The notes beneath the pieces are model-generated. The model was not told where the DNA came from. It was given only the letters and a program-made list of their open reading frames with translations, and did no database searches. Made by a program: the position numbers and the translations under genes. Positions 22,413 to 35,552 of a stretch of 64,000 nucleotides of DNA are shown piece after piece. Location: contig NC_056000.1 of NCBI RefSeq assembly GCF_018446385.1, forward strand, positions 47,834,722 to 47,898,721. Direction: 5' to 3'. This DNA is from Zingiber officinale (taxonomy: Eukaryota; Streptophyta; Magnoliopsida; Zingiberales; Zingiberaceae). Each line of letters begins with the position of its first letter. The first letter of the stretch is position 1.

Positions 22413-23265
22413 TTAAACCTTCCCATGTCCCTGTGCCGCGCAATGCACCCTCTTCTTGCCATGGAGTGTGAAGCCGAAGAGCTTAAAGCTGCTCCCTGGA
22501 TCGTCGCCGAGTGGCGCCGCCTCTGTTCGTTCCGGCGACCTGTTCCTAATTGGGCGCTGAACATGCCTCTGTTCGTGGCTGACATGGTTTTGTATGAAAA
22601 GCACAATGTCGTCGTAGAGCTTCTTCATGTGCGTCAGTTCCGACAGCAGCATGGAGTTCTTCCTCCTCAGTCTCTGGTTGTCCTCAGAGAGCGCCGTCAG
22701 GAACTCTGTTTCGCCGGGGACCGGAAAAGCAGGCTCCGCCGCCCAGGACAAACTCGCTTCGTCAGAGTAAAACGGCTGGTAATGGAAGATCTGAGACGCC
22801 ACCTGAGATGTCTTCCTCCTGTGTATCTCCGAGAGCAGATGCTTCCCTCCTCTCCTGAAATACTCATTCGCGAACTCCCACCTGTCCGCTGCAATCTTCC
22901 TAAAACCCTGAAATCGCTAGCACACACCATGAACGCACTGCGGAAAACTGATAAGAAATCATTTAAGAAGAGGAAGAAGGCGAAGAACGATCTGCGCGTA
23001 CGTAGGTATTGAGTTGTCTGACAAAGCTGGAGAAGTTGTTGTGCTTGAAGAACTTGGGCAGGACGTCCATTGCAAACTCCGACGGCCTCCATACGACGAA
23101 GGTGGTGGCGTCGCCTCCCCAAGACACAATGTGATCGGTGCGAGGATCATCAACCAGCTGATAAGTTTTAGTCAGAAATGGTGCAGGGACTACTGATCTC
23201 GGAGAATCCATGCAAGTCTGCACCATGTCCCTTCCTCTCCTCTCCACCAAAAAAGCCATGAACAT
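22413..23265 (-). CDS. HSFB4: Class B heat-shock transcription factor, HsfB4-like
   Basis: Two exons on the minus strand (23265-23002 and 22907-22413) join in phase at NTY|GFRKI, the intron site conserved in plant HSFs, to give 252 aa. The DNA-binding domain spans about residues 26-118 ([15 protein letters not shown], then [38 protein letters not shown]). A heptad-like oligomerisation region follows ([15 protein letters not shown]). Near the C-terminus is the class B repressor motif in the form KLFGF followed by a basic KKR nuclear-localisation stretch. The HsfB4 subgroup is suggested by the short [10 protein letters not shown]-terminus and the LFG-x-x-L-x-GKKR ending. Class B factors lack an activation domain and act mainly as repressors or co-regulators in the nucleus. 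The usual motif is LFGV, so the Phe is unusual. The start could also be the ATG two codons downstream (23259). Confidence 0.93.
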
Positions 23266-23281
23266 ACAACACCACTCAACA

Positions 23282-23352
23282 ACCCTCTTTGACTCTCTCT
23301 CTCTCTCTGATGATTTTATATATATATATATATATATAAAGAATTTTCTGTA
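23282..23352 (-). promoter_or_regulatory. HSF core promoter: TATA tract, GA repeat leader and a heat-shock-element-like site
   Basis: Read on the minus strand, a (TA)n tract ending TATAAAA (about 23318-23338) precedes a GAGAGAGA leader (about 23294-23310) and then the start codon. Just upstream of the TATA tract, 23341-23348 reads GAATTTTC, a two-unit GAAnnTTC heat-shock-element core, with another GAATTC nearby. HSF self- or cross-regulation is common in plants. Function here is inferred. Confidence 0.5.
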
Positions 23353-24379
23353 GAGAATTCTTGCTAGCTGTTGATGGATTAAGAAAACAACATATATATT
23401 TCATGCATATCCATTCAGCTTTCTGTCATTTGGAGCTTGGGATCTGAGAGTACGATAAAGAAGTAAACTTTAGTCTCCATTCAAACTTCAGATCATTGCA
23501 TTCGCTGCTAGCTAGCTCAAACTCACGGTGATTAATTAGCGAGCATGGATTTGGAGAAGGGGAAACTGCAAGGAACGAGAAGTAGTACTGTCCAAAGAAG
23601 GGACTGTGGAGGACTGCGAGCTGTTCTTAGAACTTGAAAATTATGGAAGATTCTATTCGGATATGACAAGTAATTGCACATGTTATCAGACCTCACATGA
23701 GACCTAACTCTCTCTCCATCAGCATGTGAGTCCCTGCATGGAAGCCAGTCCCTGCCATTGACTCACCAGGCCAGAGAAAGGCTAGCTATTAATCTCGACG
23801 ACAGGGATTGCAGAGCTCAATCCCTTGTCCTCTGCACAAACCTAAATGCATTCATGTGACCAATGAGACAAACTCACACCTTCCTCAAGCATGACTCCAT
23901 GTGACAAAACAATTCCCCTTTTCTTCCTTTATTTCTTTTCTTTTTCCTTTCAGTTCATTGCACTAATTAACTTGCGAGAACAAGAACAGTGGAGCAAACA
24001 GAAGTGATCGGAGTCGAACACATCGAGGAGGGAATATTGTGATGGATGAATTGAAGAGTTAGGGAAAGCAGAAAGGGGAGCTTTTTAATGCTGGAAAAGG
24101 GAGAAAAGACCATCCAAAGTAGGGAGGTTAGCAGACAAAGGAAGCTTTGCAGGCAGCATTTCATTCTTTTGGCACAGTAAGTAGGCCACAGCACTGAGTG
24201 GGAGCTGATTAAAGTGCCTGCATATTCTGCTGCATATAAAGAGGAGATACCAAGGGGAGTGCTAGTGTTACCCATTCCATCCAAACAATACTTTTGATGT
24301 AATTGTGTTGAGTGAACTAACTTCAGTTCGCCCATTGCACTAATTCAGCTTTCTTAGTCTCCTCGTGTGCCATGACCAT
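23353..24379. other. Intergenic DNA upstream of the HSF gene
   Basis: No convincing gene is visible. A minus-strand open frame at 23967-24335 has no recognisable family and lies in promoter territory, so it was not called. A plus-strand TATA-like box (CATATAAAGAGG, about 24234) is present without a recognised transcript. Confidence 0.35.
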
Positions 24380-25274
24380 TTCTTCTCTTTTTCGACTCAA
24401 ATTACTTGCAATTTCACCTTGGAGGACAATGGGCCGGGGTTAACAATGGAGAAGTCGACTCAAGATAGTCAAAGGAACAAACTCTTTAGGAAAACAATTC
24501 ATCTTTGATTCTGTCTGAAAACTAGAAAGATAGTACGTTGGGGCAGGTGGCGGTGTGATTGATTGGCAGAAAACTTTGTGAAGGAAAAGAAGATGACGAA
24601 CTGGAGTAGGAAAAGAGCTCCGAATTTCTTCTCTGCACATACTCAAACGAGCTAACAAAATGTTAGTATCCAAAAATCAGAGAAGGGGCTCCTAGCGAAG
24701 GTTCTCCAATGCTCAAGTCAATATGATGTCCGAGCGGAAGAAGAAGAACAGTGTGAGCAAATAAGACTATTGTAAAAGTATACGTCGCATACCTTGCCAA
24801 CGGAGAAGACTCCTCATTTATATACCACCTTTCATAACCTCCGCAATCATGAGTTGGCAAAGAATGTCAGAGATTATCGAGTAAGGGAAGATGTACAATA
24901 ATTGTCCAAAGAATCTTACGTTACCTATATGTGCACCTTTTTTATCTTTTGTAACTTATGTCATTAATGAGGTGGTTGAAGGAATATGTTGTCATAAGTT
25001 GTCGGCTGATGGGAAATGTAATCACCTTCAAAGAAGGTTCTAGGGAATGCTTATATTATAATAGAAGAATATTCTCTAATAAATGGTTATTATTCTGACA
25101 ATTTGTTATGATTCTCTGACCATGTTATCTGTTGAATGTATCTCGGCCGGATATATAAACCGACCAACTGTATATCTGTCCTTCACTTAAATTGCTCGAA
25201 TATGCACTGGGTGGTGCTGGAGATATGCTTTGGAAGTAATATGAAGCTAAGTCTCTTAGGTCCGGTCGGTTCTA
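24380..25274 (-). repeat. Dispersed LTR-like repeat, family G, copy 2 (left part)
   Basis: It is related to 20400-21000 over most of its length and begins with a motif (CTCTTTTTCGACTCAA) that also starts the copy at about 53340. A minus-strand TATA-like box (GTATATAAATGAGG) lies at about 24820. Retroelement A lies immediately to its right, and similar sequence resumes after A at 51629, so A probably inserted into this repeat. Confidence 0.5.
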
Positions 25275-26360
25275 TAGAAAAGCCCTAGTGAGTGAAACTA
25301 GACAGTGAGAAAGTCCTGGTGAGTGAAGTTAGACAGTTGGGAAATCCTAATGAGTGAAGCTAGGTAGTAAGAAAGTTGTGATGAGTAAAGCCAGATAGTT
25401 GGAAAGCCCTAATGAGTGAAGCTAGGTAGTGAGAAAGTTCTGGTGAGTGAAGTCAAACAGTAGAAATCCAGGTGGATCAAGGTTGACCGGACATTTGGTG
25501 AGTGAAAGTCCAAGTGGGTCAAAGGGTTGATCGGACACTTGATGACTAAGTTCCATCAGATCAAGATTGATCAGATGCTATGCAATGAGGAGTACCAACA
25601 GGTCATGGTTGATCGGATGTTAGACATGGGAACCCTAGACTTGAGCTAAGCAAGTTAGGGTTAGTCAATCGATCAGGTGTATTGGATCGTAAAGACGCTA
25701 GAGGAGGGGTGAATAGCTATCGTCGCTTTTTCGAAAGTCGAGAATATGCAGCAGATAAAAAGTTAAGGAGAAAGAAGTGAGAAAGAAAAAGACAAGCACT
25801 CGCTAACACAAGTAAACTTTTACTTGGTTTGGAGCTTTCGATGACTCTTACTCCAAGACTCGCACTCATTGAGTGATTTCATTGAGCAATCCATTAATAG
25901 TTCAAATAATACAGTAATGAAGTACAAGTGAACTAAAAAGGTTACCAACAACAAAGAAAGTAAGGAGAACTTAATCACCGGTTGTCGGAGGAGTGTTACA
26001 GGTTCATAGGAGTTTTTTCAGAGCAGCACATAGGAATGAAAGTCATAGCACTTGATATTTTGAAGCTACTAGTCGAAGGTTGCTTTTATAGCCCCGTCCG
26101 GGCACATGGATCCCCTCCCGGGCGCTAGACTGTGATGACATGACAAGCTTTCGTTGAAACTTTATCCTTGAAGTTTATCCACCTCCGAGCGCCCGGACCC
26201 CTTCCGGGCAACTGGACAGTTGACGTGGGTTCGGCCAGTCGTTGCGCTCAAACTCAGCTTCTAGATGAATTTTTTGGTCCGGGCGCTTGGACCAACTCCG
26301 GGCGCCTGGACCGCCTGAGTGCCTAACCAGGAACCTCTCCGGGTAAAGCTGGTCTGGGCG

Positions 26361-29135
26361 CTTGGATCCCTTCTCTCGATGATGACGAAATGACATTTAT
26401 GGTAAGAAAATTTAAGAAGTTTTTTAGATCTAACAAATTCAATTAAGTACAGGAGAAGAGCAAGAAAGATAAGATGCTATAACTGTAATAAAAAGAAAAT
26501 GTACATCAAGAATAACTACCCAAAGCTGAAAAATAAGGACAACAGGAAAGAGTCAAGCACAATGAAGCACAAGACATTAAAGGTAATTTCGGACGAGACG
26601 TTATCAGAATCTGAATTAGAGGAATATGATGAACTAGCACTGATGGCCAGTCACCAAGAGGAGAGCATAGATGAAGGGGGGGCCATAACAGAAGAAAGCT
26701 GCAGTGAGGAGAAAGAAATAAACTTCAGAGTAGATCTGGTAAGTGTGGTATGTTTACTACCTCCTGACCAATTATATTCAGGTATTAAATCTATGACTAG
26801 ATCGTTATATAGGCTTAAGTCTAAAAATACTAATTTGAAAAAGGAAGTTTTAGAATTAAGAACAATCTTAATAAATACATGCCCTTTAGAAATATACGAT
26901 GAACTAAAGGATGAAAATGAAAAATTGAAAGACCAAATTAAAAAATCAAAAAATTATGCATGTATTCATCCAAATACATGGAGAAATAATAGAAGTCTAA
27001 ATTAGTACTTTAAATTTCATAAGGGCCAAATTAGAAAAGTATTAAAAAATATGTACCCAAGAAATTTATTGTTAATCATAGATAAAAAAAATTATTTTGG
27101 ATCCCTAAATCTTACTTAGAATAAATAAATAATGATGCATGTATTTTAATTTTACTTGCAAAATTAATTTCATATACTTACTTTTCATAAATTTTGCTAT
27201 TTTTTTTTTGTATTGCAACAATACATAATCTGTTCATATAAAACTTTTTAGGATTTTTCATCAATTAAATATTTTTCTTTTAATTATTGATTGAAAATCA
27301 TATTTTAAATTTTAAATTTTTTTGGAGACTTATTTTAAAAAAATCAGATTATTTTCATAACTACCGTTATATTTTGAACATATATAAATTAGCCAGATTT
27401 TTAGGATAGAAATACTATTTTTAAATATTTATTTTTAAAAATGAATATTATCTGCTTAAAATATTTTTCGTATGAGTTTTTCTAAGAATTTCTTATTCAA
27501 TTTTTTTTTAATAATAGAAAAGTTGGTTCTCTATCTAGAAAATTATTTTTGAAATTTTATGAGAAATAATAAACTTTCTATGGATTATTTACCAAAAGCT
27601 TATTTTTAAAACTAAAACAGCTCGAAAACTTATTTTTGGAAAATTTATTTTTTAATTAATTATGCATTCTGTTCTCTTAAATTTTTTTTTGGAGATTTGT
27701 TTAAATAAAAATATATTTTAAAAATATATTTTATAAAAATTATATTTCTATACAAAATAATTTACTTATGCTAAAATGCTTTAAAATTTTCATAAAATTT
27801 TTTCTGCATATTCATATACTACTGTTCAACTTTAAGAAAAACTTTCAAAAAATTTTAAAGTGTTAAACTTATTTTTAAATTAAATTTGACTAGTGTGATT
27901 ATTAAATCTAAAAAATTCAAATTTTTAGAAAAATATTTTGTAATTTTTTTTACTTTGAATCCTATTTCTTTAACACTTAGAAACAGTTTCATATTTTTAT
28001 CTACTTGTAATTTTTTTTTCCAACTTTATGTTGATACGATCAAAGAGGGAGAATGAGTGAGCTTAAGTCTAGGAGGAGATTATAGTTGTAATTTTACAGT
28101 TTGTAAAATTTTAGTTTTAATTGTCATTTTATTAATTTTATGTTTTTACCCTAACTCTAACTTGAGTTGATGCACATCAAAGAGAGAGAGATTGTAAGTA
28201 CCCAAGGTAGTTTTGATATGGTCAACCTGGTTAAGTTAGGTTCTGTGTATGTTTGATGTCTTGTATCTAAGTGTGCAAAAACTTAGGAGTACAATAAGTT
28301 GAGTAAAAGACCCAACTAGCCAGAAGGATGATAAGAGAGAGAGTCGACAGGCTCGGTGCGTCCGAGGGACGAGTACTGCGGAAGAGTATGCTGGCGGACG
28401 AGAATGAAGCACGCGACGTTTCTGAGGGATGAGAAGTCAGAGTAGAAGATTGCTCGAGGAGAAAGTCGAAAAATGAGTTCAGGTGAGCCCTATTATGGAT
28501 GGACGAAATCACCCAAGAGAAGAAAGCCGGAGTGGAGGAGAAACCGAACAGTAAACATTATGTTGACTGTTCGAGCGCTTGGACCAAGTCCAGGCGCCCA
28601 GACCCCCTGACACCCCTAGGGTTGGTTCCCTTGGCGAGGCTTCGAACGGGCCAATCAGCACGATCCGGGCGTCCGAAGCTGCTCCGGGTGCTCGGACCAA
28701 ATAAGATTGATCCATTATGAGCTGTTGTGAATCGTTATAACATGGATAAAGTTTTATCTACTCCCAGGTGCCCAGAGCTACCATGTCAACAAATGGTCAG
28801 ATTTGACCAACAGACTATAAATAGAGTCCTAATCTCAGTAGTTTAACATAACACTTATACTTAAATTGCTTTTCTGTTTTACTACTTTAATTGTGAGCTA
28901 TCAATATTGTAAGAGACTACTCCGCTCGAAGGAGAATTCTAGTGAGTTTTTCATAGTCTTGATTAGCAATTTTTTTATTGCAAACCAAGTAAATTCTGTG
29001 TCTCTTTCTTTCATTTAATTTATTTCAACTAATTATTTTACAAGCAAGTGTTTCTCTAATTTAGTTTGAAAAGGACAAGAAAGTTTAGTTTTATTTTTCA
29101 GGGCAATTCACCCCCTCTTGTCTGCCGCACTAACA
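26361..29135 (+). mobile_element. Gag-plus-LTR retroelement remnant E (Copia-like)
   Basis: A plus-strand gag fragment (about 26380-27005) holds a zinc-knuckle-like CYNC...NNYP motif and then an acidic, coiled-coil-like stretch. AT-rich non-coding DNA follows. A purine tract then leads into an LTR at 28193-29135 (TGTAAGTACCC ... CACTAACA) with a TATA box (CTATAAATAG) at about 28815. The 5' part and 5' LTR are absent. It lies head-on to element B and replaces the end of B's LTR. It is a broken fossil, and how it reached this position is unclear. Confidence 0.65.
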
Positions 29136-32100
29136 AGGACCTACACTAGGCTCATTTCAAATTCTTATTCCATTAAAGTTATAAATTTTTGCAAAAATTC
29201 TGAGCCGGCTAAACAAAAAATTATATTGTCTGCATATACTTAGACTACGAAGATATCTTGTTTGAGTGATTATACAAATAAAGTTTGATCAATTTAACCT
29301 TGGTTGAATCCTTTAGAAATTAGATAGGAGTTTAACCTTTCACACAAGGACCTAGGTGCTTGTTTAAGACCAAACAAAGCTTTCTTTAGTTTAAACCCAT
29401 GGTCAGGATGATCCAGACTCTCAACCCCAGGTGGTTGACCTATATAGACCTCTTCTTTTATTAACCCACTTAAGAAGGCAGATTTAACATCCATTTAATA
29501 AAGCTTAAATCCTTTATGGGTTGCATAGCTTAGTAGAATTCTAATAGACTCAAGTCTGGCTACTAGAGTATAGGTTTCATCATAGTTAAGTCCCTCTACT
29601 TAACTAAAACCTTTAACAACTAATCTGACTTTGTTTCTAACAATTTTCATTTTCACTTAGTTTATTTCTAAACACTCATTTTGTTTCTATTACCTTTTTA
29701 TTATTAGATAATGGTACTAAATCTAAGACTTTATTTCTTTCAAATTAGGTCAATTCTTCCTACATGGCTATAATCCAGTCTAGGTTAAGTAAGAATTCTT
29801 CTACCATTTTGGGTTCGATTTTAGAAATTAAAGATATTTGACTTAGGTATCTAAAAGATGATCTAGTTTGAATTCTTAGATCTAGGTCACCTATAATTTA
29901 TTTAATTGGGTGGTTTGAGTTGGCTCTTATTGTTCTAGGCTAAGTTTGTTCATTTTCTTGTGGTTGATTTTATTCATCTTCGTATTCGTAATATTGGGTT
30001 TTCACTTGCTCTCCCTAGATTAGTGTTAGCTCTAATAAAATCAATTGGTTGGTATTAAGGTTAAGTTGAGTTAGATTCTTTAGTTATTCCATCAAATTTT
30101 ACATTGGTTGTTTTCTCAATTTTTAGAGTTGTTTTATTATAAACTCTATATCCTCTACTGTTTGGAGGGTACCCTATAAAGATTCCATTTTCTACCTTTG
30201 AGGTAAATTTTCCTAAGTATTCTCTTGTATTTAATATGTAAACAAGATATCTAAATACTTTAAAGTATTTAATATTAGGTATTTATTATAATAAATTTCA
30301 AATGGGGTTTTATTATGTTTCTTATTTATTATTGTTCTATTTTGTACATAATATGCTGTATTAACAACTTCTGCTCAGAAATATTTTGGTAGTTGGTATT
30401 CATTAAGTATTGTCCTAGCAACCTCTTGGAGAGTTCTATTTTTTCTTTCAACTATTCCCTTTGTTGAGGTGTATTAGAACACGACAATTCTTGATGGTGC
30501 CCATTTTCTAAGCAGAATTTAGTAATTTAAACCTATCATTTTTAAATTTTCCACCGTTATCACTCCTAATTCTTTTGATTTCTGAGTCTTTTTCATTTTC
30601 AGTTTGTTTACAAAAATTACTAAATATTTCAAATGTTTCATCTTTATTTTTTAAGAATTTTACCCAAGTAAATTTTGAGTAATCATCAATTATTACTAGA
30701 TAGTATATATTTCCATTAATAGATTTAATCCCGTGTGAGTTAAATAAATCTAAATATAATAATTCAAGTATTGAATTGGTTTGAGTTTGATTAGTGTGTT
30801 TGTTGGTTGATTTGGTTTTTTTTCCTTATTGACAAGCATTACAAATTGTTGAGTCTAAGTTGGATAGTTTTGGTAGTACTATAACTAAGCCATTTAATTT
30901 GGTGAGATTTCTAAAGTGAGTGTGAGACAGTCTTTTATGCCATAGCTAAGTTTCCTCCTTTTGTGTCAAGTGACACTTAAGTGAGGAGCTGACTAAGTTA
31001 ATTATGTAAATATTATTATTCATAAATCCTTTTAATTTTATTGTGAGGTATTTCATATGTTTAATTAAACATTCAGTAGTAGATGTAAATCTAATTTTAT
31101 ACTTTCAATCACATAATTAACTAACATTGAGCAAGTTGAATTTAAAATTTTCAATAAGTAGTACTTTGTGAATAATACAATTAGATTCTAGTTCAATGTT
31201 ACCTATTCCAATTACCTTAAGTTTATCATTGTTTTCAAAGGCAATTGTTCCTAGTCTTTTGAATGTCAGGTTTGTGAACATTATTTGATCTCCGGTCATG
31301 TGTCAGGAGCAACCACTGTCTACTATTCATTTAGATTCCTATAAAAAAAAAAGTAAGAATAAAAAGTTTAGCTTAAGTGTTAACTTAACTTTGTTTATTT
31401 TTATTTTTAATTTTAACTTAAGTTTAAATTTTAATTTAATTTTAAGTTTAAGCTAATTTAATTTAATTTTGTTTGATTTTAATTTAATTTTAAATTTAAT
31501 TTAATTTATCCTCATTCATTTCACGAGTTTAAGTTTTTAGACAAAGGGATCCTATGATTTTGTAAGATGAGTTAAGTTGGATTTCAGGATTTGATTTAGC
31601 TTATGTTAGATTCAAATTTAGCTTTGCGTTTAACAAGCAGACATTCTTTGAATAAACGTCTAAGCTGTGGTGAGTCACCTGTGCATTATTAGAGTAACCA
31701 TGCCTTTAAAATTTTCTAAATAGTTCTGCCTACTGAACTTAGTACAAAATTTTGGTCTAGCTAGTTAGAATTAGTAAGGAGTAGTTTCAGTTAGTTCCAC
31801 TAAGCAAGTGCACCAGGTCGAAGTCATATCTTCTTAGACATGCATAGACAGCTTCCCTAACTTACTATCATCCACATCTTCTCTAGTACCATTTATTAAG
31901 TTAAACTTTTGTCCCTATTTATCCTAGTCCTAATTACCCAGTCAAGTAAATTATTATTTTAGAGGTGTCAACTAATTTGGAGTCTCCCTCTGAATTATTG
32001 ACCTTTAGATTTAGGTTTTAGATTTGTATCGATTTATTTTATAGTTATAATAGATTGGTTATAGTTTGAGTTTAAATTAATTTTATATTTATTTAATTTA

Positions 32101-34000
32101 GGTTTAATTTTTAATTTATTTGATTTGATTTTATTCTTTATGTTAGAATTTAGTTTTGAAGGTTTAATTTTGAGATTAAGGTTGAGTTATTTGGTTCATT
32201 TTGATTTGATTTTAAGTAGTATATTTTATTTTTAGGTACATAGTACTAATTGAGTCCTACTTACTTGGTTGGACAAGCTTTCAGAACTCAAGTTTTAGTT
32301 AGTTTCTTATTTTGGCTTATATGTGATATGCATGCTTTGTTTGTTGAGTTGGACTTGTATTTGAGTTTGGATTTATTATATATAACTTGTTGAGATCCAA
32401 GTATCATGTCTAGATACTTGGATATGGTTGTAAATTTTTCTAACAATTCTTTTAGATTAGTTACTTTAGTTTTTCATTTAGAGTTTTTTTCCTCAAGTTT
32501 TTTGACATAAGTTGGGTTAGTGTTTTTTGTTTGGGAGTTAAGTTGTTCCTTAAGGTGTTGATTTTCCTTAAGGAGTATGTTATTTTATTTTTTAGATTTA
32601 ATTAACTATTTATTAAGATAGGCAATAATTTTAAAAAAATTGCAGTTAAGATAGATTGTACCTCGTCGGAACCATCGGAAATGAGTACGGACTCGTGGCT
32701 TGACTCGTATTTGGACCTCGTCGTCTTGATCCACCTCACTTTTTGATTCGGGCCAGATGCTATCAGCGCAAGGTAGTTGTGATGCTTCCAATCTTCGATG
32801 TTCGATTCTTCGGAAGATGTCTCATCCCAAGTCACCTTTTCTTCTTTCTAAAATTTGATGTTAAGTAATTTATTCAGAGGTGAATCCTTTTCGGTTACCT
32901 TTGCATCATTTGTTCCTTCGTGTAACTCAATGAGTTTATCCCAAAGTTCTTTTGCATTCTTGTGAGGGTCGATATGGTTTAGTTCCTCCTTCATGAGTCC
33001 ACACTAGATTGTGTTCAACGCCTTAAAGTCGGTTTGCACCTTCTTTTTCATCTCTGGATTCTAGTTTTTTGGATCCATTGAAGTTCCAATGTTGTTGTCG
33101 ATCGGAGGCTTGTATTCTTTATGGACGCTGAACCATTGGTCGAAGTCTGTCTTCAGGTACACCTCCATCCGCTTCTTCCAATATGAGAAGTCATCCCTAT
33201 TGAAGAGTGGGAGATGGATGGTGTTGTATCCCTCGTTTTGGGCCATTAATTTTTGAAAGAGAAACTTGATAATGTTGTCAAGACATAGTCTTGGGGTAAG
33301 TAGTGTGGGAGAAAATAAAGACCTGATTGGTATTGCACCAATTCAAGATATTGCAGAAAGAGACGAGAAGACTTGTCCAAAGAGGTAATTGCATAAATTT
33401 GAACTATATCGAAAAGCTCAAAATCGAAAAGAAAGATTAAATGAAGGTTTAAAAGTCACCCCCTGCTTGATTGGTGGTTGCGCCAATTCAGAGCTAACTT
33501 GGCTCTGATACTACTTGTTGAATCATAAAGATGCTAGAGGGGGGGGGGGGGTGAATAGCGATCGTCGTTTTTTTTTTTGAAAGTTGAGAATACACAGTGG
33601 ATAAAAAGTTAAGGAGAAAGAAGCGAGAAAGAAAAAGACAAGCACACACTAACAAAAGTAAATTTTTACTTGGTTTGGAGTCTTCGACGACTCCTACTCC
33701 AAGGCCCGTACTTGTTGAGTGTTTTCGTTGGGCAATCTACTAATAGTTTAAATAATATAGTAATGAAATGCAAGTGAACTAAAAAAGGTTATCGACAACA
33801 AAGAAAGTAAGGAGAACTTGATCGCCGATTGTCAAAGGTGTGTTATAGCTTCGTAGGAGCTTTTTCGGAGTAGCGCGCAGGAATAAAAGTCGTAGCACTT
33901 GATGTTTTGAAGCTGCTGGTCAAATGCTGCTTTTATAGCCCCATCTGGGTGCCTAGATCTCCTCTCGAGCGCCTGGACTGTGATGACGTAGTGAGCTCTT

Positions 34001-35552
34001 TGTTAGAATCGATGGTCGCGGCTAGAGAGGGGGGGTGTGAATAGCCGACCCCAAATCTCATTCGTTTCGTTCTACAAATCAAGGTTAGCGCAGCGGAAAT
34101 AAAACAACGAAACAAAGACAAGAAATCAAACCTTAATACGCGTCGACGTAACGAGGTTCGAAAATGAAACTCCTACTCCTCGGCGTGTCCGTAAGGTGGA
34201 TGAAGCCTATCAATCCGTCGGTGGATGAGTCCCCGGAAACCCGGCTAATAATCACTCCTTCTGGGTAGAGAAACCTCGCCACAATGTCTTGCAACAGCAA
34301 GATGAACAGGAGTACAAGAATATAGCAAGAAACTAAGTACAATACACAAATGTAATAACCCTAGCTTGCCTTCTTGTCGACTGGTTGAAGCAACAACTTC
34401 ACGAGACGCCTACAACAGCAGGAACCCAGTCAAAAAAGCTCACAAGAAGCTTCGGAACTCAGCAAAGCTCAAGAGCACACCAGCAGCTCAGTAGAAAGAA
34501 GAGGAAGAAGACCTTCGAACAGTAGCTCCTCAATCCCTTTTATAACCTGCGAAGAAGACACAGAAGAAACTAGCAGTTGCTCCGCAACGGCTAGGATGTG
34601 GACCGATCAGGCTTCATCCTGATTGGTCCATAACGGTCCTGATCGGTCACAAGACCGATCAGGTCCTTCCCTGATCGGTCCCATGACCGATCAGGCCCTT
34701 TTCCCTCCCGAAGGTGATCTCCTTTTGATCGTCTCCTGATCGGTCTGCAAACCGATCAGGAATTTCACTGTATGCGATCGATCACTGATCGGTCTGCTGA
34801 TCGATCAGATAAGCAACAGAATGCTTCTGTTTGGTTACTGATCGGTCACCAGACCGATCAGATAACCCAGCGTATCACTGGATCGGTTACCAGACCGATC
34901 CAGGTTTAGAGCTCCCAGCCCTAAACCCTACCTCGTCCGGAGAACGAGCTACCGAGCCCTCTCCGACTTCATCCGGTCCAGAGAACGAGCTACCGAGCCC
35001 TCTCTGACCTAGTCCGGAGAACGAGCTACCGAGCCCTCTCCGACTTCGCATGCCAAGCTTCCATACTTGGACTTTTCTCGTGCCAAGCTCCCTGCTTGGA
35101 CTTTTCCGTGCCAAGTCTCCATACTTGGACTTTTCCCAGTGCCAAGTCTCCATACTTGGGCTTTTCCCGTGCCAAGCTCCCTGCTTGGACTTTTCCGTTG
35201 CCTGGCTTCACTCACCAGGACTTTCACTTTCACCTAGCTTCACTCACTAGGATTTTCACCTGGCTTCACTCACCAGGATTTCCCGACTGCCTGGCTTCAC
35301 TCACCAGGACTTTCCGAACTGCCTAACATCCCAGTTAGGACTTCCCAGTCAAGTATCCGGTCAACCTTGACCTACTTGACTCTTCTTCATCCAACCTGAT
35401 CAGACCCTGATCAGTATCTCTCCGCATGGACAACTGTACCTGCATTGTCCATGTCTACATATCTTTCTGTATTGTCAAACATCGAAACCATGACCAAGGT
35501 TTACGCTTGGTCAACTAGGTTAACTTTGACCTACTGGGAATTGCACCAACAC
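34001..35552 (-). mobile_element. Solo LTR D (same family as F), inside the LTR of element B
   Basis: It is bounded by TGTTAGAATCG ... GCACCAACA with an exact 5-bp target duplication, CTCTT (33996-34000 and 35553-35557). Removing it restores continuity with the other LTR of B (CTTTCGTTGAAACTTTATCC at about 26150). A minus-strand TATA-like box (TTATAAAAGGG) sits at about 34540, and a GATCGGTC palindrome cluster lies at 34600-34910. It is 1552 bp and lacks the large tandem array of its relative at 9549-11586. Confidence 0.9.
34600..34910. repeat. GATCGGTC/GACCGATC palindrome cluster in solo LTR D
   Basis: About fifteen half-sites of the form GATCGGTC or GACCGATC are spread over 310 bp, mostly as inverted pairs separated by a few bases. 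This is the same motif as in solo LTR F but in a longer cluster. Confidence 0.85.

Noticed and set aside
22425-23012. A 195-codon plus-strand open frame
   Set aside because: It lies antisense to the HSF coding exon 2 and intron, and has no family resemblance. It is a shadow of the GC-rich real gene.
23967-24335. A 122-codon minus-strand open frame upstream of the HSF gene
   Set aside because: No recognisable domain and no splice context. It lies in intergenic DNA.
24060-24340. Possible microRNA precursor near a plus-strand TATA-like box
   Set aside because: No known plant miRNA sequence was recognised and no clear long hairpin could be drawn by eye.
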